Positions 49,401 through 58,020 of a DNA stretch of 64,000 nucleotides are shown in pieces. The first letter of the stretch is position 1, and the number at the start of each line of letters is the position of its first letter. The notes under the pieces are model-generated. The model saw only the letters and a list, made by a program, of their open reading frames with translations. It did not search any database and was not told the DNA's origin. This stretch comes from Berkiella sp963829835 (GTDB lineage Bacteria; Pseudomonadota; Gammaproteobacteria; Berkiellales; Berkiellaceae): contig CAWHKC010000004.1 of the NCBI GenBank assembly GCA_963829835.1, positions 2,604,001-2,668,000 on the forward strand, given 5' to 3'. The position numbers and the translations under genes are program-made.

Positions 49401-49440
49401 GAGCATCGATGCTATCTAAGACTGGATCGATAATTGACAT
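46414..49440 (-). CDS. icmB: Dot/Icm ATPase IcmB (DotO)
   Basis: 1008 residues, nearly the same as the Legionella protein (1009). It is VirB4-like: Walker A is ARPGSGKSVL with Lys495, and Walker B is KRIVLDEFHRT near 810. It energises substrate transfer at the inner membrane. The block starts at ATG with GAGAGAG nearby. It follows icmG, and its 3' end faces the ABC exporter gene. Confidence 0.95.
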   Translation of the reverse strand: MSIIDPVLDSIDALMGWIGSSLGQTSDYYCSIETADSRHTLVSKDGSLLSIVRLHGATELVGPEEFDRIHNGLINTLSPALSRSGHAVQVYFHFDKDLVKEEIRDIFKPAMATCERLKMDLRDLFEERINHLSKFCASEDCFFVLWTRPNSLTKSQLEQSKKNKLEHSREVKFPAMKYAQNVLAAVPELRETHDSFVRSVVNDMRDVNLYAVMLDVHQAVYEMRRSVDPDYTDRDWRPVLPGDKIPIRNFKDSKLKDVSEIVWPPLYPQIIPRDGENINLRTCRIGDKIYSTHYIDLFPQEIKPFFELFKKALHSRFPWRISYLMESDGIKTLGIKPLLASILSFASSQNPLITDAAELLNYYNTSTDYAIVKFRVTVTTWANVGEERLLRTRAAELAKAVQSWGHCEIGEFSGDAYEAALTTCVGLGLDNIATPSVAPLNDVCYMLPFTRPASPWITGATLFRSPDGKPWPYQPGSTQQTTWIDLVYARPGSGKSVLSNSINLALCLQAGISRLPRIAVIDIGPSSSGLISLIKESLPKEQRHLAAYHRLRMTPDYSINPFDTQLGCRRPTPQERSFLVNFISLLATPIGESKSYDGISDMAGMVVDELYKNLSDNQNANKYTRELEPSADKALDEISFSTDQHTSWWEVVDALFQAGKIHEAQLAQRYCSPLISDAVSICRTKAVEDLYGKIVVPTGEPLIVAFGRMLSAAVREYPILSRITQFDLGEARVVSLDLDEVAKTGGDAADRQTAVMYMLARYVLAKTYYLTEENVEDFPDIYKDYHRQRIIQIREDPKRIVLDEFHRTSKAQSVRDQVIVDMREGRKWKVQVALLSQSLEDFDNVMVEFATSIFIMDAGPQTAVDKSVATFGLSETARIALSTRVHGPRPEGATFLAQFATKLGMNTQLCTSTLGPIELWAFNTTAEDARIRNALYKRIGSSETRKLLAMLYPGGSAAKVVEQRLAKRKETGQRVDDMASTSVIDEIIEEIMHVYEGTLPTTAMPLQG

Positions 49441-49489
49441 ATTTTCTCTCTCTTTTTTGTATTCAAATACAATTATTGCCTATCAAAAA

Positions 49490-50392
49490 TTACCTTAATG
49501 TTACCCCGGACGTTGTTACCACTTGTCCATTTGCGGCATCGATTTTCAATACTTTGCCATATTCACCAACCGTATCACCTTCGGTCACGGTGATAGTTTT
49601 ACCATCTGGTGTTCTAATCCATGCACGCCCAGGAATGATGGCATGAACTGATAGATTAGGACTGGTAAAACTCTCTGATTTCGACGTTATTTTTGGCTTT
49701 TTAGGTTTAGCACGTTCTTTCTCTCTGGCTTCACGTTCTTGTTCTTTTGCAAGAGCAGCAGCCTCATTTGCGTTGATGGCTTTAATTTGATTAACAAGAT
49801 CTTGCACCGTCGTTTGAAGCATTGCGAGATCATGTTGGACAGCCGCTGTGGTTTTATTCGCATTTGCAGAATTTTGAGTGGCGCTTGCTACTTCTTTTTG
49901 TATCGCTTCAATTTGTTGTTTTTGAGCGTTAAATTGATCGTCAATTTTCTTTTGCAAAATAGCAGTAATTTTTTCATCTGATACAGCCTGCTTAGCTTGC
50001 TGTTCAGCTTCATACAAATTAGGAATAGCCCCCTTTGGCTGTGTGATATCAGCAGCAACAGTAGGGGCTGTAGGTGCAGCTTTTGGTTCAAGTTTAGTGA
50101 CTTCAAGTTGAGTTGCTTTAGGAGCCCCTTTGGTCTGTGTGGTTTTAGGAGCACTTAAATAACCATACACCTTCCATCCGATAAAGCCGATGACAGCTAC
50201 TCCGATGATGAGGGGTAACATAACGCTGCGACGTTTGGCAGGTTCTACAACTTCTTGAACCTCTTCGCTGCCCTCTAATTCCTCAGGAGCAAGTACATCA
50301 GAATGCGGATCTGATTCAAAATCAAATTCTTCACCAAATTCTTCTTCATTCTCTTTGGGCTCATTATTATCGTCTTTTGTATTATCGGCCAT
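49490..50392 (-). CDS. icmG: Dot/Icm core protein IcmG (DotF)
   Basis: 300 residues (269 in Legionella). Acidic cytoplasmic N-terminus (about 1-55), one membrane helix (MLPLIIGVAVIGFIGW, about 58-73), a long Gln/Lys coiled coil (about 130-220) and a C-terminal periplasmic domain with VHAIIPGRAWIRTPDGKTIT. It lines the inner-membrane side of the core complex. It starts ten bases downstream of the icmE stop. Confidence 0.88.
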   Translation of the reverse strand: MADNTKDDNNEPKENEEEFGEEFDFESDPHSDVLAPEELEGSEEVQEVVEPAKRRSVMLPLIIGVAVIGFIGWKVYGYLSAPKTTQTKGAPKATQLEVTKLEPKAAPTAPTVAADITQPKGAIPNLYEAEQQAKQAVSDEKITAILQKKIDDQFNAQKQQIEAIQKEVASATQNSANANKTTAAVQHDLAMLQTTVQDLVNQIKAINANEAAALAKEQEREAREKERAKPKKPKITSKSESFTSPNLSVHAIIPGRAWIRTPDGKTITVTEGDTVGEYGKVLKIDAANGQVVTTSGVTLR

Positions 50393-50402
50393 TCCTCAAC
50401 CC

Positions 50403-51953
50403 TCATTCATCATCGCTGACATCTATGTCACTTAAGAATAACAGTCCAACACTGGTTCCTTGATCCACAGTTACCGTGTAAGGAGTATTAAAATATGGTT
50501 TTATTGCTTGGCTCCACTGTTTACCAAGTTCACCTAATGCTGCATAAAATATTTGCTTATTATCTAAAGGTGGCGTGGTTGTTGTAGTCGTACCTGTTAA
50601 TGGTGACGTTGTTGTTGTGCCTTGTTGGGTTATTGCTTGGCCATAACCTTGAATGAATGATGAGGCAAATAAAGTACCATAACGCTGTAGCAGATGCCGA
50701 TCAAAATCTGTCGCCAACGCGGTTCGAGCGGTATCGGGATCTATCGCAACGACTGAGACACCAAATGATTTCGCGCGTTTAGGAACGGTCATTTGATTAA
50801 AGCTCATCGTTACAGTTGTTTGCTGAGCTTGATGGGTGAAAGTCCCAATCAATTTACCACCGTTATATTTACCACTAACGATAGTCGCTAAAATAGGACC
50901 AGGCTCATCAGTATTAACGGCGGTGTCTAATACACCAAAAAGAATGGTGCCTGCTTTAATAATGACTTTTCTTGGGCTTGGTCTGACATTACCAAGACGA
51001 GTTGCTTGAGGACTTGCACTACTTGAATTTCGAGTTGTGGAAGTACCTGAATCAGTGGACTGAGGTGTAAAAGTTTTTCCTGCAAGTTGCCCTTGAACAT
51101 AAGCTTGGTTTGGAAATTTGCTCCAATCTTGATATGCAGTTCCCGCATACGTCTTCATTTGATTAGCAATTTTAGTAACGGACGCTTCATACTCTCTTTG
51201 CTGTTGCTCAGCCAGGCGTCTTTGGCGCTCAAGTTCTTTTAGTCTTTCTTGCTCAGCACGTTGCTTTTCAAGAAGTTCTCTTTGTTCACGTAGTCTTTGT
51301 TCTTGGAGTTCTCTTGCTCTATCAGCAGCTGATTTGCCAAAACCGCCTTCACCATTTGCCCCAAATGCACCGCCAGCACCGCCGGCTCCACCGGCTCCGA
51401 AGGCGCCACCAGCACCACCTGCTCCAAAAGCACCACCGGCGCCTGCGCCACCTGCGCCACCAACGCCACCAGCACCAGCGCCACCAGCACCATTTAGGCC
51501 ATTAGCACCAAAAGCACCACCGCCAGCAAAACCACTGCCACCAGCGTCGCCTAAGCCTAATCTTCCGAGTTTATCTCGTTCTTGATTTTTTGTCGCTGCA
51601 TCGATAGCTGCTGCATCGACGCTATTTTTATCATTTGGATTAGTGATAGCCCCGATAATAGTAGGAATGGCGCTTGATTTTGTTTTCAACGCTTCTTGCG
51701 CTCGTTTTTCATTTTCTTGCATGATAAGTTCACGCTGCTTTTCAGGTGCCACACTACCAGGAGTGGCTCTGATATCAGCAGGAACAGCAAGTGCTTGTGA
51801 ACTTTGCTTTGCTAAAACATCTTCAGGGCCTTTATCACGTCGTAAATAGGCAATGAGTATGCCAATAAAAATAATAACACCGAACAAGATAACAAAGGTT
51901 CGTGTTTTCGAGCTTGATAATCCTGAAAGCAAATTCGCCGGTTTTTTGGCCAT
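50403..51953 (-). CDS. icmE: Dot/Icm core protein IcmE (DotG), short form
   Basis: 516 residues, half the 1048 of Legionella DotG. One membrane helix near 19-38 is followed by a linker, then a Gly/Ala low-complexity tract of about 75 residues (about 140-210), a charged coiled coil (Q/R/E-rich, about 215-265) and the conserved TrbI/VirB10-like C-terminal domain. That domain includes IIKAGTILFGVLDTAVNTDE, AIDPDTARTALA and QRYGTLFASSFIQGYGQAIT. It spans both membranes and forms the central channel. The long 10-residue repeat region of Legionella DotG is absent. Confidence 0.93.
   Translation of the reverse strand: MAKKPANLLSGLSSSKTRTFVILFGVIIFIGILIAYLRRDKGPEDVLAKQSSQALAVPADIRATPGSVAPEKQRELIMQENEKRAQEALKTKSSAIPTIIGAITNPNDKNSVDAAAIDAATKNQERDKLGRLGLGDAGGSGFAGGGAFGANGLNGAGGAGAGGVGGAGGAGAGGAFGAGGAGGAFGAGGAGGAGGAFGANGEGGFGKSAADRARELQEQRLREQRELLEKQRAEQERLKELERQRRLAEQQQREYEASVTKIANQMKTYAGTAYQDWSKFPNQAYVQGQLAGKTFTPQSTDSGTSTTRNSSSASPQATRLGNVRPSPRKVIIKAGTILFGVLDTAVNTDEPGPILATIVSGKYNGGKLIGTFTHQAQQTTVTMSFNQMTVPKRAKSFGVSVVAIDPDTARTALATDFDRHLLQRYGTLFASSFIQGYGQAITQQGTTTTSPLTGTTTTTTPPLDNKQIFYAALGELGKQWSQAIKPYFNTPYTVTVDQGTSVGLLFLSDIDVSDDE
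51334..51560 (-). repeat. Gly/Ala-coding low-complexity tract in icmE
   Basis: Repeated GGTGCTGGTGGT-like units encoding G-A-G-G-A-G-G-A-F. It replaces the much longer structured repeat of Legionella DotG. The apparent Pro-rich frame on the plus strand is only its antisense. Confidence 0.8.
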
Positions 51954-51955
51954 AA

Positions 51956-53272
51956 CTATAACCCTGATAGTTTAATATCGATGGTTTTGCCATTTTCTGA
52001 TGCTAAAATAAAAGGTGTTAGCATCATTTCGTAAACATGTGTTCCATCAGCACTGGCAACTGTTGCTGTCCAAGCGGGTGAAAGCACTGTTAATTTAGTT
52101 CTAAAATATATCCTTCCATCAGCTAACCAAGCTTCACCGTGTCCGCCAGTGACGCCTAATTTAATACTGTTTCTAGGAGGGATACCATCTAAAATATTAA
52201 TAAGTAGTGGGTTTACTTTGGCATTATAAGTTGTATCAACAACGGGTGGTTTGGCATCTGGGCCGCGACCGCCAACTTGGAGATCAACTCTAAAATCTAC
52301 ATTTCTTTGACCAGAAACAAGGGTTATCATCACTGGTGTATCAAGCCCCCATAAACGAACTGCAAGATTACCGTGAGAATATTGCTTCATGCTCTGAACG
52401 AATAGCGCATTACTTTTTTGATCCCATTGAATGTTAAAGCTTTGGGGATCGCCGATACTATAAGCAGTAATTGGCCAAGCAGCGCCAGTTGAATCTACTA
52501 AGAGTATTGATGTCACAAATCCAGCAGCAAGACGGACGACAGGTGGCTGGCTGCCAGGTTCTAAGTTAACGACAATAGACGTGAAATTAGGTGTTGGCGG
52601 AGGAGCTGGTGTAGACGCTTTTGCTTGTAGTGTCATATCATAAAATTTATGAAGATCTTTGATTTGATCTGGGCTAAGAGGTAACACTTCTTGCATTAAT
52701 GTATTAAAGGCCGCTTCACGTTTCATTTCTTCTATAGATTGTGGTCGTTCAACTTTGGTTGCGGGCGTGACTTCTTCAATCAGGCCGGCATTGGGATCTA
52801 AAGCTTTGGTTTGAGTGATTGTTTGAGCATGTGCTTGCATTTGAGCAGTATGGCTTGGTTGAGTAATTATTTGTGTTTGCGTTAGTGTCTGCTGGCCTTG
52901 CGTCTGTGGCTGCATTTGAGTTTGAGTAGATAATGATTTTGCTATGGCTTGCAGTTGCTCAGGTTTCAAATCTTTTGCTTGATTCATCAATTGTTGTGAC
53001 TGTTCAGGTGTCATTTTGGATAAATCTTGTGGCAAATGCATTTGCTGGGCTTGCGCTTGCGCTGCTTGAACTTGTGCAGTTTGCGCTTGGCCGGCTGCGG
53101 GTTGAGTTGTTACAGCTGCATTAGCCCCAGAGCTGGGGTTATTTCCAGTATTTTTATTCGATGAATTAGGTAGAGGAATAGCACCACTTGAGGATCCACC
53201 TATAACGTCTGCCAGCAATGGTTGCGTTGCCATCATTTGCAGCAAGAACAAAAGTGTCAGTTTTTGTTTCAT
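51956..53272 (-). CDS. icmK: Dot/Icm outer-membrane core protein IcmK (DotH)
   Basis: 438 residues (361 in Legionella). A signal peptide (1-21) is followed by a Gln/Ala/Thr-rich low-complexity region to about 160, longer than usual. The conserved part begins IEEMKREAFNT-like (about 178) and includes LVDSTGAAWPITAYSIGDPQ, NLAVRLWGLDTPVMITLVSG and the C-terminal domain. DotH needs DotC and DotD to reach the outer membrane. It is followed three bases later by icmE. Confidence 0.93.
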   Translation of the reverse strand: MKQKLTLLFLLQMMATQPLLADVIGGSSSGAIPLPNSSNKNTGNNPSSGANAAVTTQPAAGQAQTAQVQAAQAQAQQMHLPQDLSKMTPEQSQQLMNQAKDLKPEQLQAIAKSLSTQTQMQPQTQGQQTLTQTQIITQPSHTAQMQAHAQTITQTKALDPNAGLIEEVTPATKVERPQSIEEMKREAAFNTLMQEVLPLSPDQIKDLHKFYDMTLQAKASTPAPPPTPNFTSIVVNLEPGSQPPVVRLAAGFVTSILLVDSTGAAWPITAYSIGDPQSFNIQWDQKSNALFVQSMKQYSHGNLAVRLWGLDTPVMITLVSGQRNVDFRVDLQVGGRGPDAKPPVVDTTYNAKVNPLLINILDGIPPRNSIKLGVTGGHGEAWLADGRIYFRTKLTVLSPAWTATVASADGTHVYEMMLTPFILASENGKTIDIKLSGL

Positions 53273-53362
53273 TGTCTAACCATCCGCTATTCCCTCAACG
53301 AACCTAGGCACTCCTAGGAGTATATACATGAGCTTCTCATATTATATGTCTAAGCACAAAGT

Positions 53363-54070
53363 TTACTGTACTTGTCTTACCACAAATGAATCAATGCCAA
53401 TACTTGTTGGAGATTCTAATGGTGACATGCGAGTAACTAACATCGTTAAAATATTATTTTGAATAATTTTGTCATCAGGAACACTATTCTCATAGGTAAG
53501 TATCACAGGAATTTGAACTTGCCAAGTGAATTTGCCATCAATTCGCATATTAGGATCAGTATTACTATCACTTAAAATTTCAGGTGCTCCATTTATTCGG
53601 GCATAAACGATCATCTTTCTCTTTTGTACAGCTTCTAAATTACGAGATTCTTTAATTGCTTTTAAATATTGTTCATATCCAGTTGGTGTGAAATAGGCTC
53701 GCGCCTTTTGAATATTCCGACGATAATTTACAAAGTTAACATTGTAGGCCTCTATTGATGCTTCCATAGCCCAAGTCTTAAGTGCATTATCTTGTAAGTT
53801 AGGTAGTTCTAAAGGAATTAGGGGTAATGGAACCGCATCATTGGTAGTGGCAAAATAGCGTGGCTTAGGAATATTTTTTATTTCATAGCGTAAAAAGAAA
53901 GAGAGGATAGTAATGATCAGCAATAGCCCAAGGCAAACTGTCATCAATTTACGATAAGAATCCCGGTAAAAATGATTACGTAAAATAATCATTTCCATCG
54001 TACCAATGTACTTCAAATCGTTTAAAGAGGGTTTTACCTTTTTTACCTTTTCATTCATGTCTTTATCCAA
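53363..54070 (-). CDS. icmL: IcmL (DotI) paralogue 1
   Basis: 235 residues. A membrane helix (about 41-61) is followed by a periplasmic IcmL domain with LKTWAMEASIEAYNVNFVNY near 97 and ARAYFTPTGYEQYLKAIKES. DotI is an inner-membrane component resembling TraM of conjugation systems. Closest to icmK, which is the usual position of icmL. Three such genes occur in a row here. Confidence 0.9.
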   Translation of the reverse strand: MDKDMNEKVKKVKPSLNDLKYIGTMEMIILRNHFYRDSYRKLMTVCLGLLLIITILSFFLRYEIKNIPKPRYFATTNDAVPLPLIPLELPNLQDNALKTWAMEASIEAYNVNFVNYRRNIQKARAYFTPTGYEQYLKAIKESRNLEAVQKRKMIVYARINGAPEILSDSNTDPNMRIDGKFTWQVQIPVILTYENSVPDDKIIQNNILTMLVTRMSPLESPTSIGIDSFVVRQVQ

Positions 54071-54116
54071 CTGGATTCATACCCTACCCAGATGACATCT
54101 GCTTTGGGTATATATA

Positions 54117-54908
54117 CTAATTATTTAATTTGCCTTCTCTTACAATCATTGCCGCGATGGCTAATCCATCTGGTGCCTCAGTAGTAGGAACCCGTATTAT
54201 TGAAAGGGTAACTATCCAATCCGATCTTTGTACTTCTCTCACATTTTGGTAAACCATTTGAATAGGGAATTGAAGTTGCCAATTATAGATCCCATCTGGT
54301 GTAGGTTTTTCTTTGGTGATAACAGGTGCACTTGTAGGTACAGCAGATAATATGTATTTTTTTCTATCAACAGAGTTAGCAATATTATTTTCAATTAATG
54401 ATCGACGATAATTCTGATATCCAGCTTTTGTATAATATATCGCTGAATTACTAATAATTTGCTCATAGTTTATAAAATTAAAAGAATATGAACTAGCAAC
54501 AGCTTCAACAGCCCATTCAAGTAAAGCAGGAGTAGAGAAGCCTGGTTCAGACAAGGGCATTGGAAAGACAAGTTTGCCATCAACAGTGGTTGGAAACTTT
54601 AATACTGAATCTCCTACAGCTACCACTGTATTACCGTTAGAATTTTTGAGGGCTTGCGTTGCGATAATTCCTTGGTTTGGAATATCTTGCAGTGTTTTTT
54701 CAAATATGCCCCATAGAACAACACCGCCAGCTATCATGATTAAACATAAAGTCATAAAGGCGATGAAGTAGTATTGGTCGTAATAGAATTCTGTGCGCAG
54801 AGTACCAATGGTATATTGTTGTGCAGGTTGCGGGGAGACGGTTGGTGCTTTACCTGCTTTAGGTGGTATTTTTTTAGCACTTGGCGTCGCCGCTTTGTCA
54901 GGTGACAT
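54117..54908 (-). CDS. IcmL (DotI) paralogue 2
   Basis: 263 residues. It has a Pro/Lys-rich N-terminus, a membrane helix (about 52-72) and a periplasmic domain with LLEWAVEAVASSYSFNFINY and AIYYTKAGYQNYRRSLIENN, clearly the IcmL fold. The linker after the helix has an insert (about 77-105) not seen in the other two copies. Starts 58 bases after the third copy ends. Confidence 0.87.
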   Translation of the reverse strand: MSPDKAATPSAKKIPPKAGKAPTVSPQPAQQYTIGTLRTEFYYDQYYFIAFMTLCLIMIAGGVVLWGIFEKTLQDIPNQGIIATQALKNSNGNTVVAVGDSVLKFPTTVDGKLVFPMPLSEPGFSTPALLEWAVEAVASSYSFNFINYEQIISNSAIYYTKAGYQNYRRSLIENNIANSVDRKKYILSAVPTSAPVITKEKPTPDGIYNWQLQFPIQMVYQNVREVQRSDWIVTLSIIRVPTTEAPDGLAIAAMIVREGKLNN

Positions 54909-54966
54909 TACTTAAAATTCCTTTATAACTAATTCTTAGAATCCAACATCCTGTCGAAAACGTTTC

Positions 54967-55692
54967 TTATAACTCCCTGACCGATAGAGCGGCAATGCCG
55001 ACCCCTTTTGGTGATTCTAAAGTTGAACGTCGGGCAATGAGCAGAGTCAAAATAATATTCTGCTTCCTAGTATCAGATGAACTTTGGTAGGTTATTAACA
55101 TGGGTAATTGAACTTTCCAAGCATAGGTGCCATCTGGGGTTGGCCCTTCTTGTAGAATAACGGGGGAATTCGTGGCAATGGCCGTAACCATTAATTGTTT
55201 TGCACGAACAGTATCAATAGTTTTAGCTGCCGCAAGGGCGGTTAGGAAATGTTCATAACCTGCATCGGTAAAATAAATTTTAATATCTTTTAAAGCTCTA
55301 TCGTAGTTACCAAAGTTAAAGTTGTAGGCTGTCGTGCCTGCCTCAACAACCCAATCTAGTAAAGCGCCAGTTGTTAAGTTAGGTTGATTTAATGGAGTAA
55401 GGATGGAAAGCTTGCCGTTATTAGAAGTCGTAAAGTAATGTACGGCAGGTTTATTTAACCTTTCGTAGATAACCCAACCGATCAATCCTGCAATGACAAT
55501 AACTAATAATATGCAAAACGCCATTAATCGTCGCACATTATCTCGATAGAAATTTTGGCGAAGCATAATCGGTTGATGAAATAAGGTGGTATATTCAATT
55601 GGTTGTTCAGAAGGGCTAGATGAATCGCCTTGCGTTGATGGTCCCCTGGGAGCAGTTTGCTTTGGTTGTGAATCTTTTGTACCACTTGCCAT
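54967..55692 (-). CDS. IcmL (DotI) paralogue 3
   Basis: 241 residues. Ser/Pro-rich N-terminus to about 40, a membrane helix (about 54-74) and an IcmL domain with LLDWVVEAGTTAYNFNFGNY and IYFTDAGYEHFLTAL. All three paralogues keep the periplasmic domain, so none is the short DotJ/IcmM type. This is the first IcmL copy after icmT. Confidence 0.87.
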   Translation of the reverse strand: MASGTKDSQPKQTAPRGPSTQGDSSSPSEQPIEYTTLFHQPIMLRQNFYRDNVRRLMAFCILLVIVIAGLIGWVIYERLNKPAVHYFTTSNNGKLSILTPLNQPNLTTGALLDWVVEAGTTAYNFNFGNYDRALKDIKIYFTDAGYEHFLTALAAAKTIDTVRAKQLMVTAIATNSPVILQEGPTPDGTYAWKVQLPMLITYQSSSDTRKQNIILTLLIARRSTLESPKGVGIAALSVREL

Positions 55693-55750
55693 TGCAGATC
55701 AATCCTTGTTTAACGCTTCCAATTAGTATACATCTCTCTAGGATAAGAAG

Positions 55751-56017
55751 CTAACCTCTTTTGCGACTTAACCAAGAGCGTGCCATCCGATCTCTACCTG
55801 CGATATATCCTCTTAACCAACGCAAAAACACGGGAACAGTAAATCCAAATCGGTTAAGTAACACAAAAAAAGCGGTAACGGCGCAAGCCAAACCAAATGT
55901 CCATAAACGAATATGAAGTAAGAACAGTAATAAAGGTATAGCGGAATATGCATCCATAAAAAAGAATTTTGGTGTTCGCGCAGAATCTCGCCAATGTGCT
56001 GTTTCTGGATTTCTCAT
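55751..56017 (-). CDS. icmT: Dot/Icm protein IcmT
   Basis: 88 residues (86 in Legionella). It opens HWRDSARTPKFFFMDAYSAI, the family signature, followed by two hydrophobic helices and a basic C-terminus. Legionella IcmT is needed for full pore formation and escape. It overlaps the dotB stop by four bases (ATGA), implying coupled translation. Confidence 0.92.
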   Translation of the reverse strand: MRNPETAHWRDSARTPKFFFMDAYSAIPLLLFLLHIRLWTFGLACAVTAFFVLLNRFGFTVPVFLRWLRGYIAGRDRMARSWLSRKRG

Positions 56018-57168
56018 GTGGGTTCAATTCCTGCATCTCTATCAGCGCTTTTTGCGCTCGCTGCCATTAGATTAAAAGTTCGCTCAGAGATCAAACCTGC
56101 ATCAAATTTTCTTTTTGCATCGAAAATCATAGGTTGACCACGTTCCTTTAATAAGAGCCGAGTTCTTGCCGCTAACATCTCAACTTCAGTATTAACAAGT
56201 ATATCGCGTACTTCTTCATCAAAAATCAAAAATTCTCTTAAAGCGACTCGTTTATTATCTACAGTGGGTACTAATTTTTGCCAAATTACCATGCGTAATG
56301 TTTCTAAGATATCAAGTGCACGCCCATGACGTTCATCCGCCGGAAAGGTTGAAATCATACGGCGAACACAGTCAGCAACCCCATTACTATGTAATGTTGT
56401 ATAGACTGGGTGACCTGTTAGCGCGGCATCGATTACCGCTGCAATTGTTTCAGCGTCGCGTGCTTCACCGACAAGAATGAGCGTAGGTTTACGTCGAAGC
56501 GCGTTTCTCACGCCATCAGCAAAGGAAGGCAAGTGCTTTGGTATTTCTGATTGCGAAATGATAGAAGAGGGTTTATCTACGGCGTCATAGACAAATTCAA
56601 TTGGTGCTTCATAAGTGAGTACTTTTCGATTCGCATCCTCAACCATGACAATTTCACGAATAATAGCTGCTAACAAAGTACTTTTACCGGAACCGGTTGA
56701 GCCGGTTACAACGATAGTGCCTTGCATAGGAGCCATATTATCAAGAATGGGTTGATCAACGCCCATCGTATTCAATGCAGGTGGTTCTGCTGGAATGGTT
56801 CGTGCTGTAATTTGAATACCATCGTGTCCTTCAACTTGACAAGCCGTACCATTGATACGAAAACGAAATCTTGATGTGCGATCGGGTCTAATTTCATAGT
56901 GAGTATCAACATCATGCCCCGAAGAAAGATGGGTTGTACCATTTGGACCATAAATTGAATTAAGCATTTCGCCGACTTCTGTTTGTGACATTTTACGTGT
57001 CGTTACAGGATATAAGCGGCCATGTATTTCAGTCAGGATTTGTGAGTCGGTTTGTATCGTGATATCAGATGCACCTTTTGCGGTGCAATGCAACATCATC
57101 CGATCCATGTCACGCGCGGTAAAACGAGCTGGTTCATCCGGTAATATAAATTCTTTATTTATTGCCAT
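56014..57168 (-). CDS. dotB: Dot/Icm cytoplasmic ATPase DotB
   Basis: 384 residues (377 in Legionella). It is a VirB11/PilT-like secretion ATPase: Walker A VTGSTGSGKSTLL with Lys162, an Asp-box (EAPIEFVYD), Walker B LILVGEARDAETI and TGHPVYTTLHSN carrying the His box. It docks on DotO at the cytoplasmic base. It is transcribed after dotC, with an 18-bp gap, and overlaps icmT. Confidence 0.95.
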   Translation of the reverse strand: MAINKEFILPDEPARFTARDMDRMMLHCTAKGASDITIQTDSQILTEIHGRLYPVTTRKMSQTEVGEMLNSIYGPNGTTHLSSGHDVDTHYEIRPDRTSRFRFRINGTACQVEGHDGIQITARTIPAEPPALNTMGVDQPILDNMAPMQGTIVVTGSTGSGKSTLLAAIIREIVMVEDANRKVLTYEAPIEFVYDAVDKPSSIISQSEIPKHLPSFADGVRNALRRKPTLILVGEARDAETIAAVIDAALTGHPVYTTLHSNGVADCVRRMISTFPADERHGRALDILETLRMVIWQKLVPTVDNKRVALREFLIFDEEVRDILVNTEVEMLAARTRLLLKERGQPMIFDAKRKFDAGLISERTFNLMAASAKSADRDAGIEPT

Positions 57169-57186
57169 AGATTCAACACGCTCCGA

Positions 57187-58005
57187 TTAGTTATCATCAG
57201 GTGCAAGTTGTCTCTCATCCTCTGTGACAAGGGCAGTCCATTCATTACTTGCTGAGTTAAATTGCGGTAAAGTTGTAATTCGTAGTATGCGATCGTTGAT
57301 TGCCATTTGTGAGTCGCCGCCAGTAACACCCAAATTGACTTGAGCCACAAAGGGTAAACTCACCATATTTTGAGCAAGCAACGTACGATAGCGAATCATG
57401 CCTTCATAATCTCGTTTTAAACGACCTAAATTTTCAGCAAAAATAATATCCGCTTGCGTGATACCGGCTTGCCAACCTTCATCTAAATATTTATCCCATA
57501 CGTTTTTTTCCACTTCATTACGAGGCAGCAAAGAAGAATCTGGTACGTCGGGATCTTTGTAGTGCATCTTTAAATAGTCTCTCCAGGTTGGCGCCAAGGT
57601 TACAAAGCGAGCCTGTGATTGAATAGTATATGCCCGATCAGCGACCCGTATCACATCATCTGATGCCTGATCTAATGTTTGCCGACCTTCAATCAAAACA
57701 GGAGGTAGAACGTTATTATCCAACAATAGACTATTAAAATTATAAATTAGATCTAAATTTCGTTCGTTTCTTGAAACAAGAACATTAATTTCACTGGCTC
57801 GCCATGCCAATCCAGCACGAGCACCCAAACTGAGGGCTGTATCTCGCAGCCCAATATTTCGTATACCGCTGAGCGTACCGCCCTTTGGATTAAATTTCAC
57901 ATCATGATACCGACCGAGAGTGGATCGATATGCCGGTGGAGTAGAGCAACTTACAGTAATAGCAATTGTGCCAACTAATAACATACTGCCAATATACTGT
58001 TTCAT
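57187..58005 (-). CDS. dotC: Dot/Icm outer-membrane lipoprotein DotC
   Basis: 272 residues (303 in Legionella). Signal sequence ending ITVSC at Cys20; Thr at -3 is an unusual lipobox residue. Conserved blocks include RDTALSLGARAGLAWRASEI near 53 and WQAGITQADIIFAENLGRLK near 182, plus the C-terminal VTGGDSQMAINDRILRITT. With DotD it places DotH in the outer membrane. Confidence 0.92.
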   Translation of the reverse strand: MKQYIGSMLLVGTIAITVSCSTPPAYRSTLGRYHDVKFNPKGGTLSGIRNIGLRDTALSLGARAGLAWRASEINVLVSRNERNLDLIYNFNSLLLDNNVLPPVLIEGRQTLDQASDDVIRVADRAYTIQSQARFVTLAPTWRDYLKMHYKDPDVPDSSLLPRNEVEKNVWDKYLDEGWQAGITQADIIFAENLGRLKRDYEGMIRYRTLLAQNMVSLPFVAQVNLGVTGGDSQMAINDRILRITTLPQFNSASNEWTALVTEDERQLAPDDN

Positions 58006-58020
58006 AGTATTCCAAATCCC

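Noticed and set aside
51314..51585. Pro/His-rich frames on the plus strand
   Set aside because: They are the reverse of the Gly/Ala tract of icmE/dotG and have no independent support.
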